DNA of 64,000 bases, taken from contig NC_009047.1 in NCBI RefSeq assembly GCF_000209165.1, positions 248,001 through 312,000 on the forward strand, in the 5' to 3' direction. The DNA comes from Scheffersomyces stipitis CBS 6054 (taxonomy: Eukaryota > Ascomycota > Pichiomycetes > Serinales > Debaryomycetaceae). The notes under the pieces are model-generated. The model had not been told where the DNA came from and did not search any database. It was given only the letters and a program-made list of their open reading frames with translations. The translations under genes and the position numbers were made by a program. Shown here piece after piece: positions 51,534 through 60,636 of the stretch (within the stretch, counting starts at the first letter, position 1; the number at the start of each line of letters is the position of its first letter).

Positions 51534-53525
51534 TTACTGGTATGCTCTTCTTTTGACATTGCGTCTAATTTTCCATATTCCTCCAATCCTGCTCTTCTTC
51601 TCGAAGGAAACATAGGGATAAGGTACTGGAATAATGTTACTCTTCGCCGATTGGGAGCTGATTTGTTTGATGAGAAGTGTCAGGTTTAAGATTTCTGAAC
51701 TAGGAATTTCCCCTTCACCTCTGACCAAATATACTGTGTAGCCATGTTCTATGAGAGACTTGATCTTATCAGAATTTTGACATGGCATGTACATGTTCAA
51801 ATAGTTGAGCGTTCGATTTATACTATGGATCATGGATAGCCCCATATATAGAATTCCCTGTGAGTCGTTTCCCCCTACTATAGCAACGAACTGTGAAGAA
51901 TTTAGATAAAGTGGAAGAGTATTGTGTAGTGTTGAAGGATGTCTGTAGTTCTTAATTGTATGATGGACTTCAGCATCGACAAGATAGACCCCCACGATAG
52001 TGGAGTCCATCATTAATACGATATCCTCGTAGTTGAAGTCTTTACCTACATCGAAGTTTAACATTGTGAATGAGCTAACACCAGTAAATGTTTCCACAGA
52101 GTTCACAGTCTCATAGGATATACGAAAGGGTGAACTGTCTAGTATATGGCCATTGAAGTCAAACTTTTCTGCTTCAAGTTGATGGAAATATAATAGTTTT
52201 GAAAAGTTTCTGATTTGTGATGGAGAATATTTGGAAGTATTGAAAATTCCAGGTAATATATCCAAATTCTGGTAATGCAAATTCTGAAGTATTTCTAAAT
52301 TATCAGGATGGTCTTTATCCAAAGAACTCGTTAGTAGCAATAGGAAGTCAGGGTTGACAATTTGTGTCACTTCCATCAAAATTTCCTTTCCGTAGCCTCT
52401 TATCCATCCTGGGGTATTAATGACAAGATGGTTTCCTTTCAAAGCATGTAACTTCCTGTAAGACTTGATTAGTGACTTTATAATCCTTATGTACTGCTTC
52501 GGTTCATGAATAGGAGACGAGAAGCCGAAATAATGCTCCACGGTATTTTCAATTGAACACGAAGAAGAAGATGGAAGACACATTCCGAAAACAGGTTTAG
52601 TTATTTCTCTTAGTGATAATGAATATGGATAAGAAAATTCTGGTTGTCCTGGATCTAACTCCAAGTACGAGACTGGCGAATCTCCTCTTAATAACAAAGT
52701 GTTAAGAATAGCCTTTGAAGCTGTAGACTTGCCACTATTCTTATTTCCGATGATCATTATTACTTTTGGAAGCTGTTGCTTGTTCATGCTGTGTCCCAAT
52801 CTTTCTATTGTTGCAGACCACGGCCTATCCAAATATAAAGCATTGAAACCTCTATCTCTAAGTATAATCTCGAAAGAATATCTGAAAAATAATTTCTCAT
52901 AATCTCCGATTTCATCGCTTTCATCAAAAATTAGTTTGCTGTACAATAGTCTCTTGAACGGTGAGTAATACTCTCCAATGTTTTCGGCACCTGTATGAAA
53001 ATTTCGTAGCACAATTACAGATTTATAATCACTATTGAACAAATGTGAGTTCTCGGGTGTCATTGTATCCTGAATTCCAATGGAACGGTCCAAAACTTGT
53101 GTACTTGAAATAACAGGCAAAGATTGTGATGCTGGAGCAAATATTTTATAGTAAATGGGTTCTGCAAACATATAATGATGATTGTTCATCAAAACAGCAC
53201 CTCTTTGGACATTTAGTTCACATTGACCATTTAGTACGACGAACTCGTTAACTTTCAAACCAATTATCACTTCATCTTCCCCAAATATAAGATTTTCTGA
53301 ACTTGGAATGAACCTTGAATGTGAAATCAGATTTGAAGGTTTGTAAGATACTTTGGGTGCCGAAGAAGCACGGATAGAATTTGTATCTACAATAGTAGGA
53401 ATTTCAGCCTCTTCATCAGATGAATTCAATTCATATCTTACTATGTCAGTATCCTCTCCATCTTCAGCTTCATGAAATATCGACGCAATCGATGAAGTAT
53501 CCTTTAATGCAGCATAGGCACTCAT
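51534..53525 (-). CDS. GRC3: Polynucleotide 5'-kinase Grc3
   Basis: A 663-residue Clp1/Grc3-family kinase. Grc3 phosphorylates the 5' end of 26S pre-rRNA after Las1 cleavage of ITS2 and also acts in RNA polymerase I termination. Walker A GNKNSGKSTASK is at ~257-268, the Clp1_P strand LELDPGQPEFSYP at ~285-297, and NTPGWIRGYGKEIL in the middle. The N terminus (1-60) is acidic and disordered, and a beta-rich domain precedes the kinase core. S. cerevisiae Grc3 is 632 residues. The ATG (53525) is the first in frame. It is transcribed towards the retrotransposon block and divergently from GLK1. Confidence 0.88.
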   Translation of the reverse strand: MSAYAALKDTSSIASIFHEAEDGEDTDIVRYELNSSDEEAEIPTIVDTNSIRASSAPKVSYKPSNLISHSRFIPSSENLIFGEDEVIIGLKVNEFVVLNGQCELNVQRGAVLMNNHHYMFAEPIYYKIFAPASQSLPVISSTQVLDRSIGIQDTMTPENSHLFNSDYKSVIVLRNFHTGAENIGEYYSPFKRLLYSKLIFDESDEIGDYEKLFFRYSFEIILRDRGFNALYLDRPWSATIERLGHSMNKQQLPKVIMIIGNKNSGKSTASKAILNTLLLRGDSPVSYLELDPGQPEFSYPYSLSLREITKPVFGMCLPSSSSCSIENTVEHYFGFSSPIHEPKQYIRIIKSLIKSYRKLHALKGNHLVINTPGWIRGYGKEILMEVTQIVNPDFLLLLTSSLDKDHPDNLEILQNLHYQNLDILPGIFNTSKYSPSQIRNFSKLLYFHQLEAEKFDFNGHILDSSPFRISYETVNSVETFTGVSSFTMLNFDVGKDFNYEDIVLMMDSTIVGVYLVDAEVHHTIKNYRHPSTLHNTLPLYLNSSQFVAIVGGNDSQGILYMGLSMIHSINRTLNYLNMYMPCQNSDKIKSLIEHGYTVYLVRGEGEIPSSEILNLTLLIKQISSQSAKSNIIPVPYPYVSFEKKSRIGGIWKIRRNVKRRAYQ

Positions 53526-54544
53526 TTGATGGTGAAGATGACCAGCCTTGATTGTTCTTCACATCTTTCCTAATTTTCAATGAGAAAACATGGCGTGCAT
53601 ACAACGAGATGACATCTTCCAGGAAATTAGCGTAGTTGATGGCATACCTGTGTATAAGATTTGATTACCATCTTTCATACGACTCTCCTTGCTTGCACTT
53701 TTGATCTTCGTATTCAAAAATTGTACCCAGAAAGAATTAGAAATTGCGATAATAAAATAAGGTAGTATTTACATCATAGTGCTCCAGGTATTTTTCCGGA
53801 AAATTTCGGTAATGTAAAGCCTTAATTGCATTCAAATAGATAATAAATACACAGCCTGAAGAGTTGCGTGTTACTTGTATGTAACTTTAGCAACCAGATA
53901 TTTATCCGCATATTCGGAAAAATTTTATAACCAGTTAATCCAGACAGAAAGAACAATAATATATGCTTATCCATAACGTAGTCAGATATTTACATGGAAG
54001 TAGGGTTAGTTTATAGGCATGAATGTTTTCGCCTTTAAGATGCCATACGTAAGATAGAACAAAGAATACTCTCATAGGTATACAGAAAGACTACCTTTCT
54101 CTCCTGATGACAGCTGTCAACAGAGCTGTTGAATAAATAAGGCATTATTCATTTATAATTTAAGTATGAAGGGGGTTGGAAAAGCGACAGCAAGAATCAT
54201 TGGCAGCCGTTGGCTAGTGGTGTGATGAAAATAGAGCATTTTGGGGAGTAGTCACAAAAATTTGGTCAGTTACAATGTTGGACCAGGTGATACCTTCATA
54301 TAATTCAATTTGTCCACACTCTGAATGCTCTCATCTCGTTATTTTCTGCACTCCAAATAGGAAAGTAGTGATGCGAGAACGCGGAGTTCATTAGTGCAGA
54401 AGGGCAATTATGCCCCGAAACTTTTTTCTTAGTCGTCGTAGTACCTGGAATATTTAAACCTACGTAATTGTCTGAATTGCAGATATTCAATATTACACTA
54501 AAAGTCTTTCTAAAGATTGTAACGCATTTACCCTTTCTTTAAAA
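53526..54544. other. Divergent intergenic region GRC3-GLK1
   Basis: 1019 bp holding both promoters. A TATA-like ATATTTAAAC lies near 54448, about 95 bp before the GLK1 ATG. The 61-codon minus frame 54305-54490 overlaps this promoter and shows no homology that I recognise. No tRNA or LTR seen. Confidence 0.5.
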
Positions 54545-55960
54545 ATGAATATTGAATTAGAAGCTGCTGTTGAGGAAATTGTCAAGCAATTCGCTATTGA
54601 CAAGGATTTCCTTGTCGAAGCAACTAAACATTTTCACGAATCCATGAGCGCTGGTTTAGCAACTTCTACCCCAACTAGAGATTACATGCCTATGATTCCA
54701 ACTTATGTAACTGGAATTCCAACAGGAAAAGAAAAGGGATTGTACTTGGCCGCAGACTTGGGTGGTACCAACTTTAGAGTATGCTCCATCCACTTGGGTG
54801 GTGACCACACATTTGAAATGAAGCAGTCCAAGTACAAGATTCCTGTGGATTTGATGCAAGGTGAAGATGCCACTGCCGATGGTTTGTTCAACTATTTGGC
54901 AGAAAAGGTAAAAACTTTCTTGGACCAGCATCACAATGAACATGCTGAACAGTTGAAATTGGGCTTTACCTTTTCTTTCCCAGTGAACCAAACTGCCTTG
55001 AATAGAGGAACATTGATTCGTTGGACCAAGGGTTTTGATTTGCCTGATTGTGTAGACAAGGATGTCGTCGAATTATTGCAGAAGCATATGGAATTGTTAG
55101 GTGTCAAGGTTCATGTTGCTGCTTTGGCAAATGATACTGTTGGTACCTTATTGTCTAGAGCATACTCTAATGATATTTCCAAGACAAATTCCAATACCGT
55201 TGTTGGTGCCATCTTTGGCACAGGAACGAACGGAGCTTACTTTGAAACTTTGAAAAACATTCCAAAGTTGAAGAAGGAAGATATACCTGAAGGAGCCAAG
55301 GGTATGGTGATTAACACTGAGTGGGGTTCGTTCGACAATACATTGAAGATTTTGCCTTGTACCAAGTACGATAAACTTGTTGACGATGAGACTGCAAACG
55401 TCGGCTATCACTTATTTGAAAAGAGAATCAGCGGTATGTTTTTGGGTGAATTGTTGAGAGTTGCCTTAATGGATTTATTCGACCGTGGCTTGATCTTCCA
55501 GGAATTGTACAAGGCTAGAGGTGGTACCTTGCCCCACAGAATTTTCGAACCATGGCTTATTTCTGCAGAGGTGTTATCTTATTTACAAATTGATGATTCC
55601 ACTGACTTGAAGATGTCAGAATTGGTCTTGGAAAACCACTTGAGATTGCCAACCAACAAAGAAGAAAGGCTTGTTATTCAGAAATTGACTCAGTCAATTT
55701 CACATAGGGCTGCATATCTTTCAGCTATTCCATTGGCATCAATTGTTGCTCGTGTTCAGGATCAATATAAGGATGACGATAGAGATTTCGAATTTGGTTG
55801 CGATGGTTCCGTTGTTGAGTTCTATCCTGGCTTCAGATCAAAGATTTTGGAAGCAGTTGCTTTGATTGACCCATTGAAAGGTTCTTCGAAAAAGATCCAC
55901 CTCAGAATTGCCAAGGATGGAAGTGGAGTCGGAGCAGCATTGTGTGCAAGTGTCTCCTAA
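54545..55960 (+). CDS. GLK1: Glucokinase (hexokinase family)
   Basis: 471 residues, the length of yeast glucokinases rather than hexokinases (~485). It phosphorylates glucose to glucose-6-phosphate with ATP in the cytosol. Phosphate-1 motif ADLGGTNFRV (70-79); sugar-binding segment FTFSFPVNQ (141-149) and TKGF (161-164); catalytic-base motif ANDTVGTL with Asp197; phosphate-2 FGTGTNGAY (224-232); NTEWGSF; C-terminal adenosine motif GSGVGAAL. The N terminus (MNIELEAAVEEIVKQF) lacks the hexokinase-2 regulatory decapeptide. The codon bias (TTG Leu, AGA Arg, no CTG noticed) suggests strong expression. Confidence 0.92.
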   Translation: MNIELEAAVEEIVKQFAIDKDFLVEATKHFHESMSAGLATSTPTRDYMPMIPTYVTGIPTGKEKGLYLAADLGGTNFRVCSIHLGGDHTFEMKQSKYKIPVDLMQGEDATADGLFNYLAEKVKTFLDQHHNEHAEQLKLGFTFSFPVNQTALNRGTLIRWTKGFDLPDCVDKDVVELLQKHMELLGVKVHVAALANDTVGTLLSRAYSNDISKTNSNTVVGAIFGTGTNGAYFETLKNIPKLKKEDIPEGAKGMVINTEWGSFDNTLKILPCTKYDKLVDDETANVGYHLFEKRISGMFLGELLRVALMDLFDRGLIFQELYKARGGTLPHRIFEPWLISAEVLSYLQIDDSTDLKMSELVLENHLRLPTNKEERLVIQKLTQSISHRAAYLSAIPLASIVARVQDQYKDDDRDFEFGCDGSVVEFYPGFRSKILEAVALIDPLKGSSKKIHLRIAKDGSGVGAALCASVS

Positions 55961-56202
55961 TTCATCTAATAATGAAACATTACGACTTCTTGTATGAGCC
56001 ATATCTCTATCTAAAAGCAAATGCATATTTTCTAGTTTGTAATTTTTATAAATGTTTGACTTCGTACAATTATTGTAAGATATAGCTCATTTTTGGGCTT
56101 GTACTCCAAAGAGAGGTGAACTTTTTTTAGTACTATTTTAGTACGCACTATTTTTCAATCATTTTGAATCGATTAGTTGTTTTCCGTGTCAGAAGCGATA
56201 GA

Positions 56203-57633
56203 ATGAACTGGAAACTATATTTGCTATCAGTCGCTCCATTTGTGCATTTCAGCCAGGGTCTTTTGCCAGAATTAGAGATCGAGCCAGAATTGTCTAATAA
56301 TGAACAGAACGTTTCGCCGTTGTCCTTACCAAATTTGTTGAATATCCAAAAGCTAACAGAACTTCATGAAAATTGGAATATTTTGGGAGAAGTTCGACTT
56401 GACACCGGTCGTCTATTAATTGAAAATACTGGTGGTATCTGGTCCATTCCTTATCTTGAAGGTACTAAGGATTGGACCGTTGAATTAGTATTCAGATCTA
56501 CTGGAAGTGGCACGAGTGATTTACAATTCAGTGCAACGAATGGATTATCATTTTGGTTAATTAACCCAGATAATTCCTTGCCAATCAGCTCTCAAAATGT
56601 TGATAATTTTGGGGGACCATCTGAGTACGATGGATTCCAATTCCTAGTAAATAACCAGGATATAAATGGACTAAAGATATTCAATAATGATGGCAGTAAA
56701 AGAGTAGACAATAAGTTGGAGAAATCGGTTGGAAGCTGTGCCTTTAATTTCTTGGATTCGCTGATTCCATTCACTATGAGAGTATCTTATTCAGAGCCAA
56801 AGAAATGGTTCAAAGTTCAAATAGATAACGAATTGTGTTTTAAGACAGATCAAATTGTTTTTCCTAATGATATTAGCAACTTTGTACTCGGAATCACTGG
56901 CTCTGTGGATAAATCTTCTAAAGAAATATTCGAGATTTTGAGATTGGAAGTTTGGAATCATTTGACCAATGATGCAATCGATGATCACGGCTTGATGTCT
57001 GAGGGACAAGTGCATGTTACTGTTGCTTCAACCCCTGAAGAGGTAGTCCCGTCAAGAATAGTAAGGGAATCCCTATTAGAAAGAAATAGAAAGCACCGTG
57101 AAGAGATACAGAGACAGATTCAGGAGGATAACAACTCGTTAAAAGATGTGCATCAAAAGTTAGATCATCTTGAAATTATTCTCGAGACTTTAGAGAAGAG
57201 TGTGTCATATGATACGAAGAGCATAGATTCGCAGATTCAAGAATTGAAGCTTGTGCAGAATGAACAGAGGAAGATAGTGTCAGAACTTGGCAAGAATCTT
57301 GAAAATTTTGAGCAGACAATAACCCAACAATATAGTCAGATGTTGGGTGCCTTTTCCAAACTAAATGAAAAGGTAATTGGTGAAGTAAGGGAGCAGCATT
57401 ACGGCATGGAGGAATTAAGCAGAAAAGTGGATTTATTGATGTCAAACCACAGAGAGATTTCAGATCAGTACAAGCATCAAAACGCCCATACAATTGAAAG
57501 CAGAGAAGATATGTCCAACCTAATTAATTCGGTTGTCAAGTTCTTCTTAATACCAGTGGTAATAGCTCTCATTGCACTTACTATTTTTGTCTACAAAGTC
57601 AAACATGAAATTAAACACTCAAAGTTGCTTTGA
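56203..57633 (+). CDS. L-type lectin cargo receptor, Emp46/Emp47-like
   Basis: 476 residues. Emp46/47 bind glycoproteins in the ER and cycle in COPII/COPI vesicles. The signal peptide is ~1-19 (NWKLYLLSVAPFVHFSQG). The L-type lectin fold (~35-255) contains WTVELVFRSTG, GLSFWLI, GGPSEYDGFQ and KVQIDNELCF. A coiled coil spans ~300-430, a single membrane segment ~445-466 (FFLIPVVIALIALTIFVYKV), and a short cytosolic tail ends KHSKLL. The open frame extends upstream to 56164 only through TTG; ATG 56203 starts the signal peptide. I cannot tell Emp46 from Emp47. A CTG codon at 56761 falls at a polar position of the lectin domain. Confidence 0.85.
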   Translation: MNWKLYLLSVAPFVHFSQGLLPELEIEPELSNNEQNVSPLSLPNLLNIQKLTELHENWNILGEVRLDTGRLLIENTGGIWSIPYLEGTKDWTVELVFRSTGSGTSDLQFSATNGLSFWLINPDNSLPISSQNVDNFGGPSEYDGFQFLVNNQDINGLKIFNNDGSKRVDNKLEKSVGSCAFNFLDSLIPFTMRVSYSEPKKWFKVQIDNELCFKTDQIVFPNDISNFVLGITGSVDKSSKEIFEILRLEVWNHLTNDAIDDHGLMSEGQVHVTVASTPEEVVPSRIVRESLLERNRKHREEIQRQIQEDNNSLKDVHQKLDHLEIILETLEKSVSYDTKSIDSQIQELKLVQNEQRKIVSELGKNLENFEQTITQQYSQMLGAFSKLNEKVIGEVREQHYGMEELSRKVDLLMSNHREISDQYKHQNAHTIESREDMSNLINSVVKFFLIPVVIALIALTIFVYKVKHEIKHSKLL

Positions 57634-57720
57634 AAGAAGGACATATCCGTATATAATTATTCTTCATTTAGTAGTCTTTGAGTCACTGCCAAAATCTACA
57701 ATTTAGATAAACTTGATGAT

Positions 57721-60363
57721 TTAATCAACAACAATCACTTCGCTCTTAGAGTCTTTTCGTAATTTTGCTTCTCTGCTTGGAGATTCTGCTCTGTCTTCAG
57801 ATACTTCTGAAGATGGCGAGTCGAAGTGAGATGCCGAATTCCTAACTGAGGTTTTTCTGGATAAAGAGGGAGCAGCCGGTTGGGCCAAATCCGAAATGGA
57901 ACCATTTCCAGAGTCACCTGAGTTATCCTTCTTCGGAGATCTCGACGATACCACACTCAATTTCTCTTCAGATAATAGGGTATTCAACTTTTTCTTATTC
58001 GGAGAAGTAGACCTCTTCAATGAATTAGGTTCAGCCTTTTTTGGAGTGATAGGGGGTGGTGTTGAATCAGCTTCAGAATCATAAGATGGCGAGCCGTTCT
58101 CATCAGAAGCAGAACCAAATTTATTGCTACTATCAGTTTTCTTTGTCCGATGAATAGCACTTTGGAACTTCGATTCCAATCTCGATTTCGAACTAGCTAC
58201 CAATGAAGACCTCGGTGTTAATCTTGAGGTAACCGAAGGTTCTCTACTTGGCGTATTGCTGTTGACCTGTCTTGTAGAATTTCTTCTCCTTAATTCCTTG
58301 AATATGGTCTCCTTATTCTCAAACAAATCATTGATGAAGTTTATTTGATGCTTGTCGTTATGCAAGTTTCTCGAAATATCAACATTCATAGAGTCAACCT
58401 TCGGTCTGAGAATTAAACTTCCAAACTCTTTGGACAATTTGACCTGCAAGCTGTTAGCAAGTTCGCCATCCTTGGCGCCGATGATTTGAATCAATCTATT
58501 CAAATGAGTCAAAATGGCATCTAGTGTTGCAAGATTCGATTTTGGCAAGTCTACCAAAACATTCTGCAATCCATTAATTCTGTGGTTTGTTTTGGATGGA
58601 TCATTTACAGGATAATTTTGGTATAATGATTTGATTAGATCATAGTAGCTGTGAGGTACGACAGAATCAGGCAACTCCATAAAATATAATTTGAGAACAT
58701 TTGTGATAATCATTGGATGTACCTGGGATAAAATCTCCTGGATGATGCTCGGATCATTTACATTATTTATTTGAAATCTCAAGCTGTGAACATTAGATAA
58801 ATGAATAGGATGAGTCCACAAGTTTATTCTCTCCTCATCGTTCGCAAGACCTGGATAAACTTTATCCAAGTGAGATAAAATAGACTGGATAATGATTGGA
58901 ACAACTTTTCTATCCAAACGTGACTTCACCGATAAGTCAACACCAAATGTTTGGTTGATGTTGGAATTATAGTAGTTATCATAAAGGATGACGTGGGGTT
59001 TAAAATTCCCAGTTGCATAATTCTCAATCAAGAACTTCAAGTCGTTGGTCGGGTTAATGGTCTCTTCCAATATCAAAAGTTCATCACACGCCAGCTTCAT
59101 ACTTGTTACTTTATTTGCAAAGCTGGAAAGAAAATCGAAAGTAACTTTCTTAATGGCTTTCAATCTATCGAATTCACACTTTTGCATGAAGGTCAAATGG
59201 TCCATTATTAGTTCCTCGTAATCACATCTGATTTTGTCCAATTCAACTGCCTTCTTGTAGTAATGTGAATCCAATTGATTTACTTCGCTAATTAACTTTG
59301 AGAGTTGGGATATATCGCTGTAATCGACACTACCAACACCAATTGCTTCTTTGACATCATCAAAATAATCTTGAAATTGGGCCTTGTTTACAAGAGAAGT
59401 CTCCCTGCTGACATCATCTCCAGAAACGGCAGTCTCCATATTCGTTAACTTAGTCAATTCAAAGACTATTGGTTTCCACTGGTAGTAGAATTGCGATGAA
59501 TTGATGAAATTCTTGTTACCCATTGTACCAATCAATCTTATAAAACCAAGATTGACAAGGCCCTGTCCAAATTGTTCGGCCTTTACAATATTTCGATTGA
59601 GGTCCTCCCTGTTATCTAAAAGCCATTGTGTAATAGCACTACCGGTTGAAACGTTCTGGTATGTTCCCAAAATAGGAACTTTGTGGGAGGCTAACTCTAT
59701 TCCATTCAAAATATTCTTAAGCAATTGCTTGAGGGACCTATGATCAAAATCCGTTCCTGCGATCTGATACTTTGTAGAATCTTCTTCATCTTCAATATTT
59801 TCTTCTTCTTTGCTGTCACCTTTTTCAATCGACTCACTGAAAGAAAAATCTTTTAGTTCCTCGTTCAACTCATCTTCACCGTAGTGAGACTTAAATTCTT
59901 CGAGCATTCTGCATTTGTTAAAATACCTCTTTTGCAACTTTTCCAAGGAATGCTTTGCATTCTTGAAAACTTTATTCTTATCCAAGATAACTGATTCAGA
60001 ATATTCAACTCTTTGCTTGTGTTCCTTGCACCATTTTTCAAATGGCTCTAATACTAAAAGCTTGATGTTTGATGCGATCTGCAAATGCAATTCACCTTGT
60101 TTGGTGAAATTCTCGTTGACTTTTTGAAATGCATTCTTTATGGAAGACACATAATCGTCATTATTTTGTCTTTTGCTACTGCGTCTTACAACCGACTTTT
60201 CTATAGCTTCCAATTGAGTTCCGTACAAGAGTTCCAGTTCCATGCGCTTCGTGAACAATTGCACGAAATCTTCATTTTCACTGACTCCCTGGTATAATTG
60301 GTCAAACAATATCCTAAAACCCAGCTCATAGTCCTGAGTCCAGAAACTGTTAGCAAGGGACAT
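57721..60363 (-). CDS. F-BAR/DEP/RhoGAP protein, Rgd2-like
   Basis: 880 residues (S. cerevisiae Rgd2 is 714). F-BAR start ~1-175 (SFWTQDYELGFRILFDQL, LYGTQLEAIEKS); an acidic insert ~185-205; a DEP-like domain ~210-300 (GSAITQWLLDNRED); the rest of the F-BAR helices ~335-430; a RhoGAP-like domain ~450-655; and a Ser/basic disordered tail. Rgd2 is a GTPase activator for Cdc42/Rho5 in S. cerevisiae. The usual arginine finger (G-x-x-R near the start of RhoGAP) is not apparent: the region reads NLWTHPIHLSNVHSLRF. Activity may therefore be reduced or follow another mechanism. It is convergent with the upstream lectin gene (87-bp gap). Confidence 0.8.
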   Translation of the reverse strand: MSLANSFWTQDYELGFRILFDQLYQGVSENEDFVQLFTKRMELELLYGTQLEAIEKSVVRRSSKRQNNDDYVSSIKNAFQKVNENFTKQGELHLQIASNIKLLVLEPFEKWCKEHKQRVEYSESVILDKNKVFKNAKHSLEKLQKRYFNKCRMLEEFKSHYGEDELNEELKDFSFSESIEKGDSKEEENIEDEEDSTKYQIAGTDFDHRSLKQLLKNILNGIELASHKVPILGTYQNVSTGSAITQWLLDNREDLNRNIVKAEQFGQGLVNLGFIRLIGTMGNKNFINSSQFYYQWKPIVFELTKLTNMETAVSGDDVSRETSLVNKAQFQDYFDDVKEAIGVGSVDYSDISQLSKLISEVNQLDSHYYKKAVELDKIRCDYEELIMDHLTFMQKCEFDRLKAIKKVTFDFLSSFANKVTSMKLACDELLILEETINPTNDLKFLIENYATGNFKPHVILYDNYYNSNINQTFGVDLSVKSRLDRKVVPIIIQSILSHLDKVYPGLANDEERINLWTHPIHLSNVHSLRFQINNVNDPSIIQEILSQVHPMIITNVLKLYFMELPDSVVPHSYYDLIKSLYQNYPVNDPSKTNHRINGLQNVLVDLPKSNLATLDAILTHLNRLIQIIGAKDGELANSLQVKLSKEFGSLILRPKVDSMNVDISRNLHNDKHQINFINDLFENKETIFKELRRRNSTRQVNSNTPSREPSVTSRLTPRSSLVASSKSRLESKFQSAIHRTKKTDSSNKFGSASDENGSPSYDSEADSTPPPITPKKAEPNSLKRSTSPNKKKLNTLLSEEKLSVVSSRSPKKDNSGDSGNGSISDLAQPAAPSLSRKTSVRNSASHFDSPSSEVSEDRAESPSREAKLRKDSKSEVIVVD

Positions 60364-60636
60364 ACTTACAGTTTATTGAAGTTCCCAATTGTGTATAGTT
60401 GTAAAAAAAGAACAACACCCTGTATCCCTGTAATTGTAATGGATGACGCGCGTCAAGAATTCTTCTGGTAGAGAAGTGAATTTTTTTGTATGCAGTGACA
60501 CTACCAGGTTGTACTAATACTACATATTAAGAGAATACCTCGAAGGGTGTAAGATACATCTTGCTTATGAGTACATTAACAAATTTAAATTACATCTAAT
60601 ACTCTAGTAATGAAGTTCAACTAACAAAATCATACA

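Noticed and set aside
56164..56202. 13-codon extension of the lectin gene
   Set aside because: It starts at TTG and precedes the signal peptide; ATG 56203 gives a normal signal sequence.
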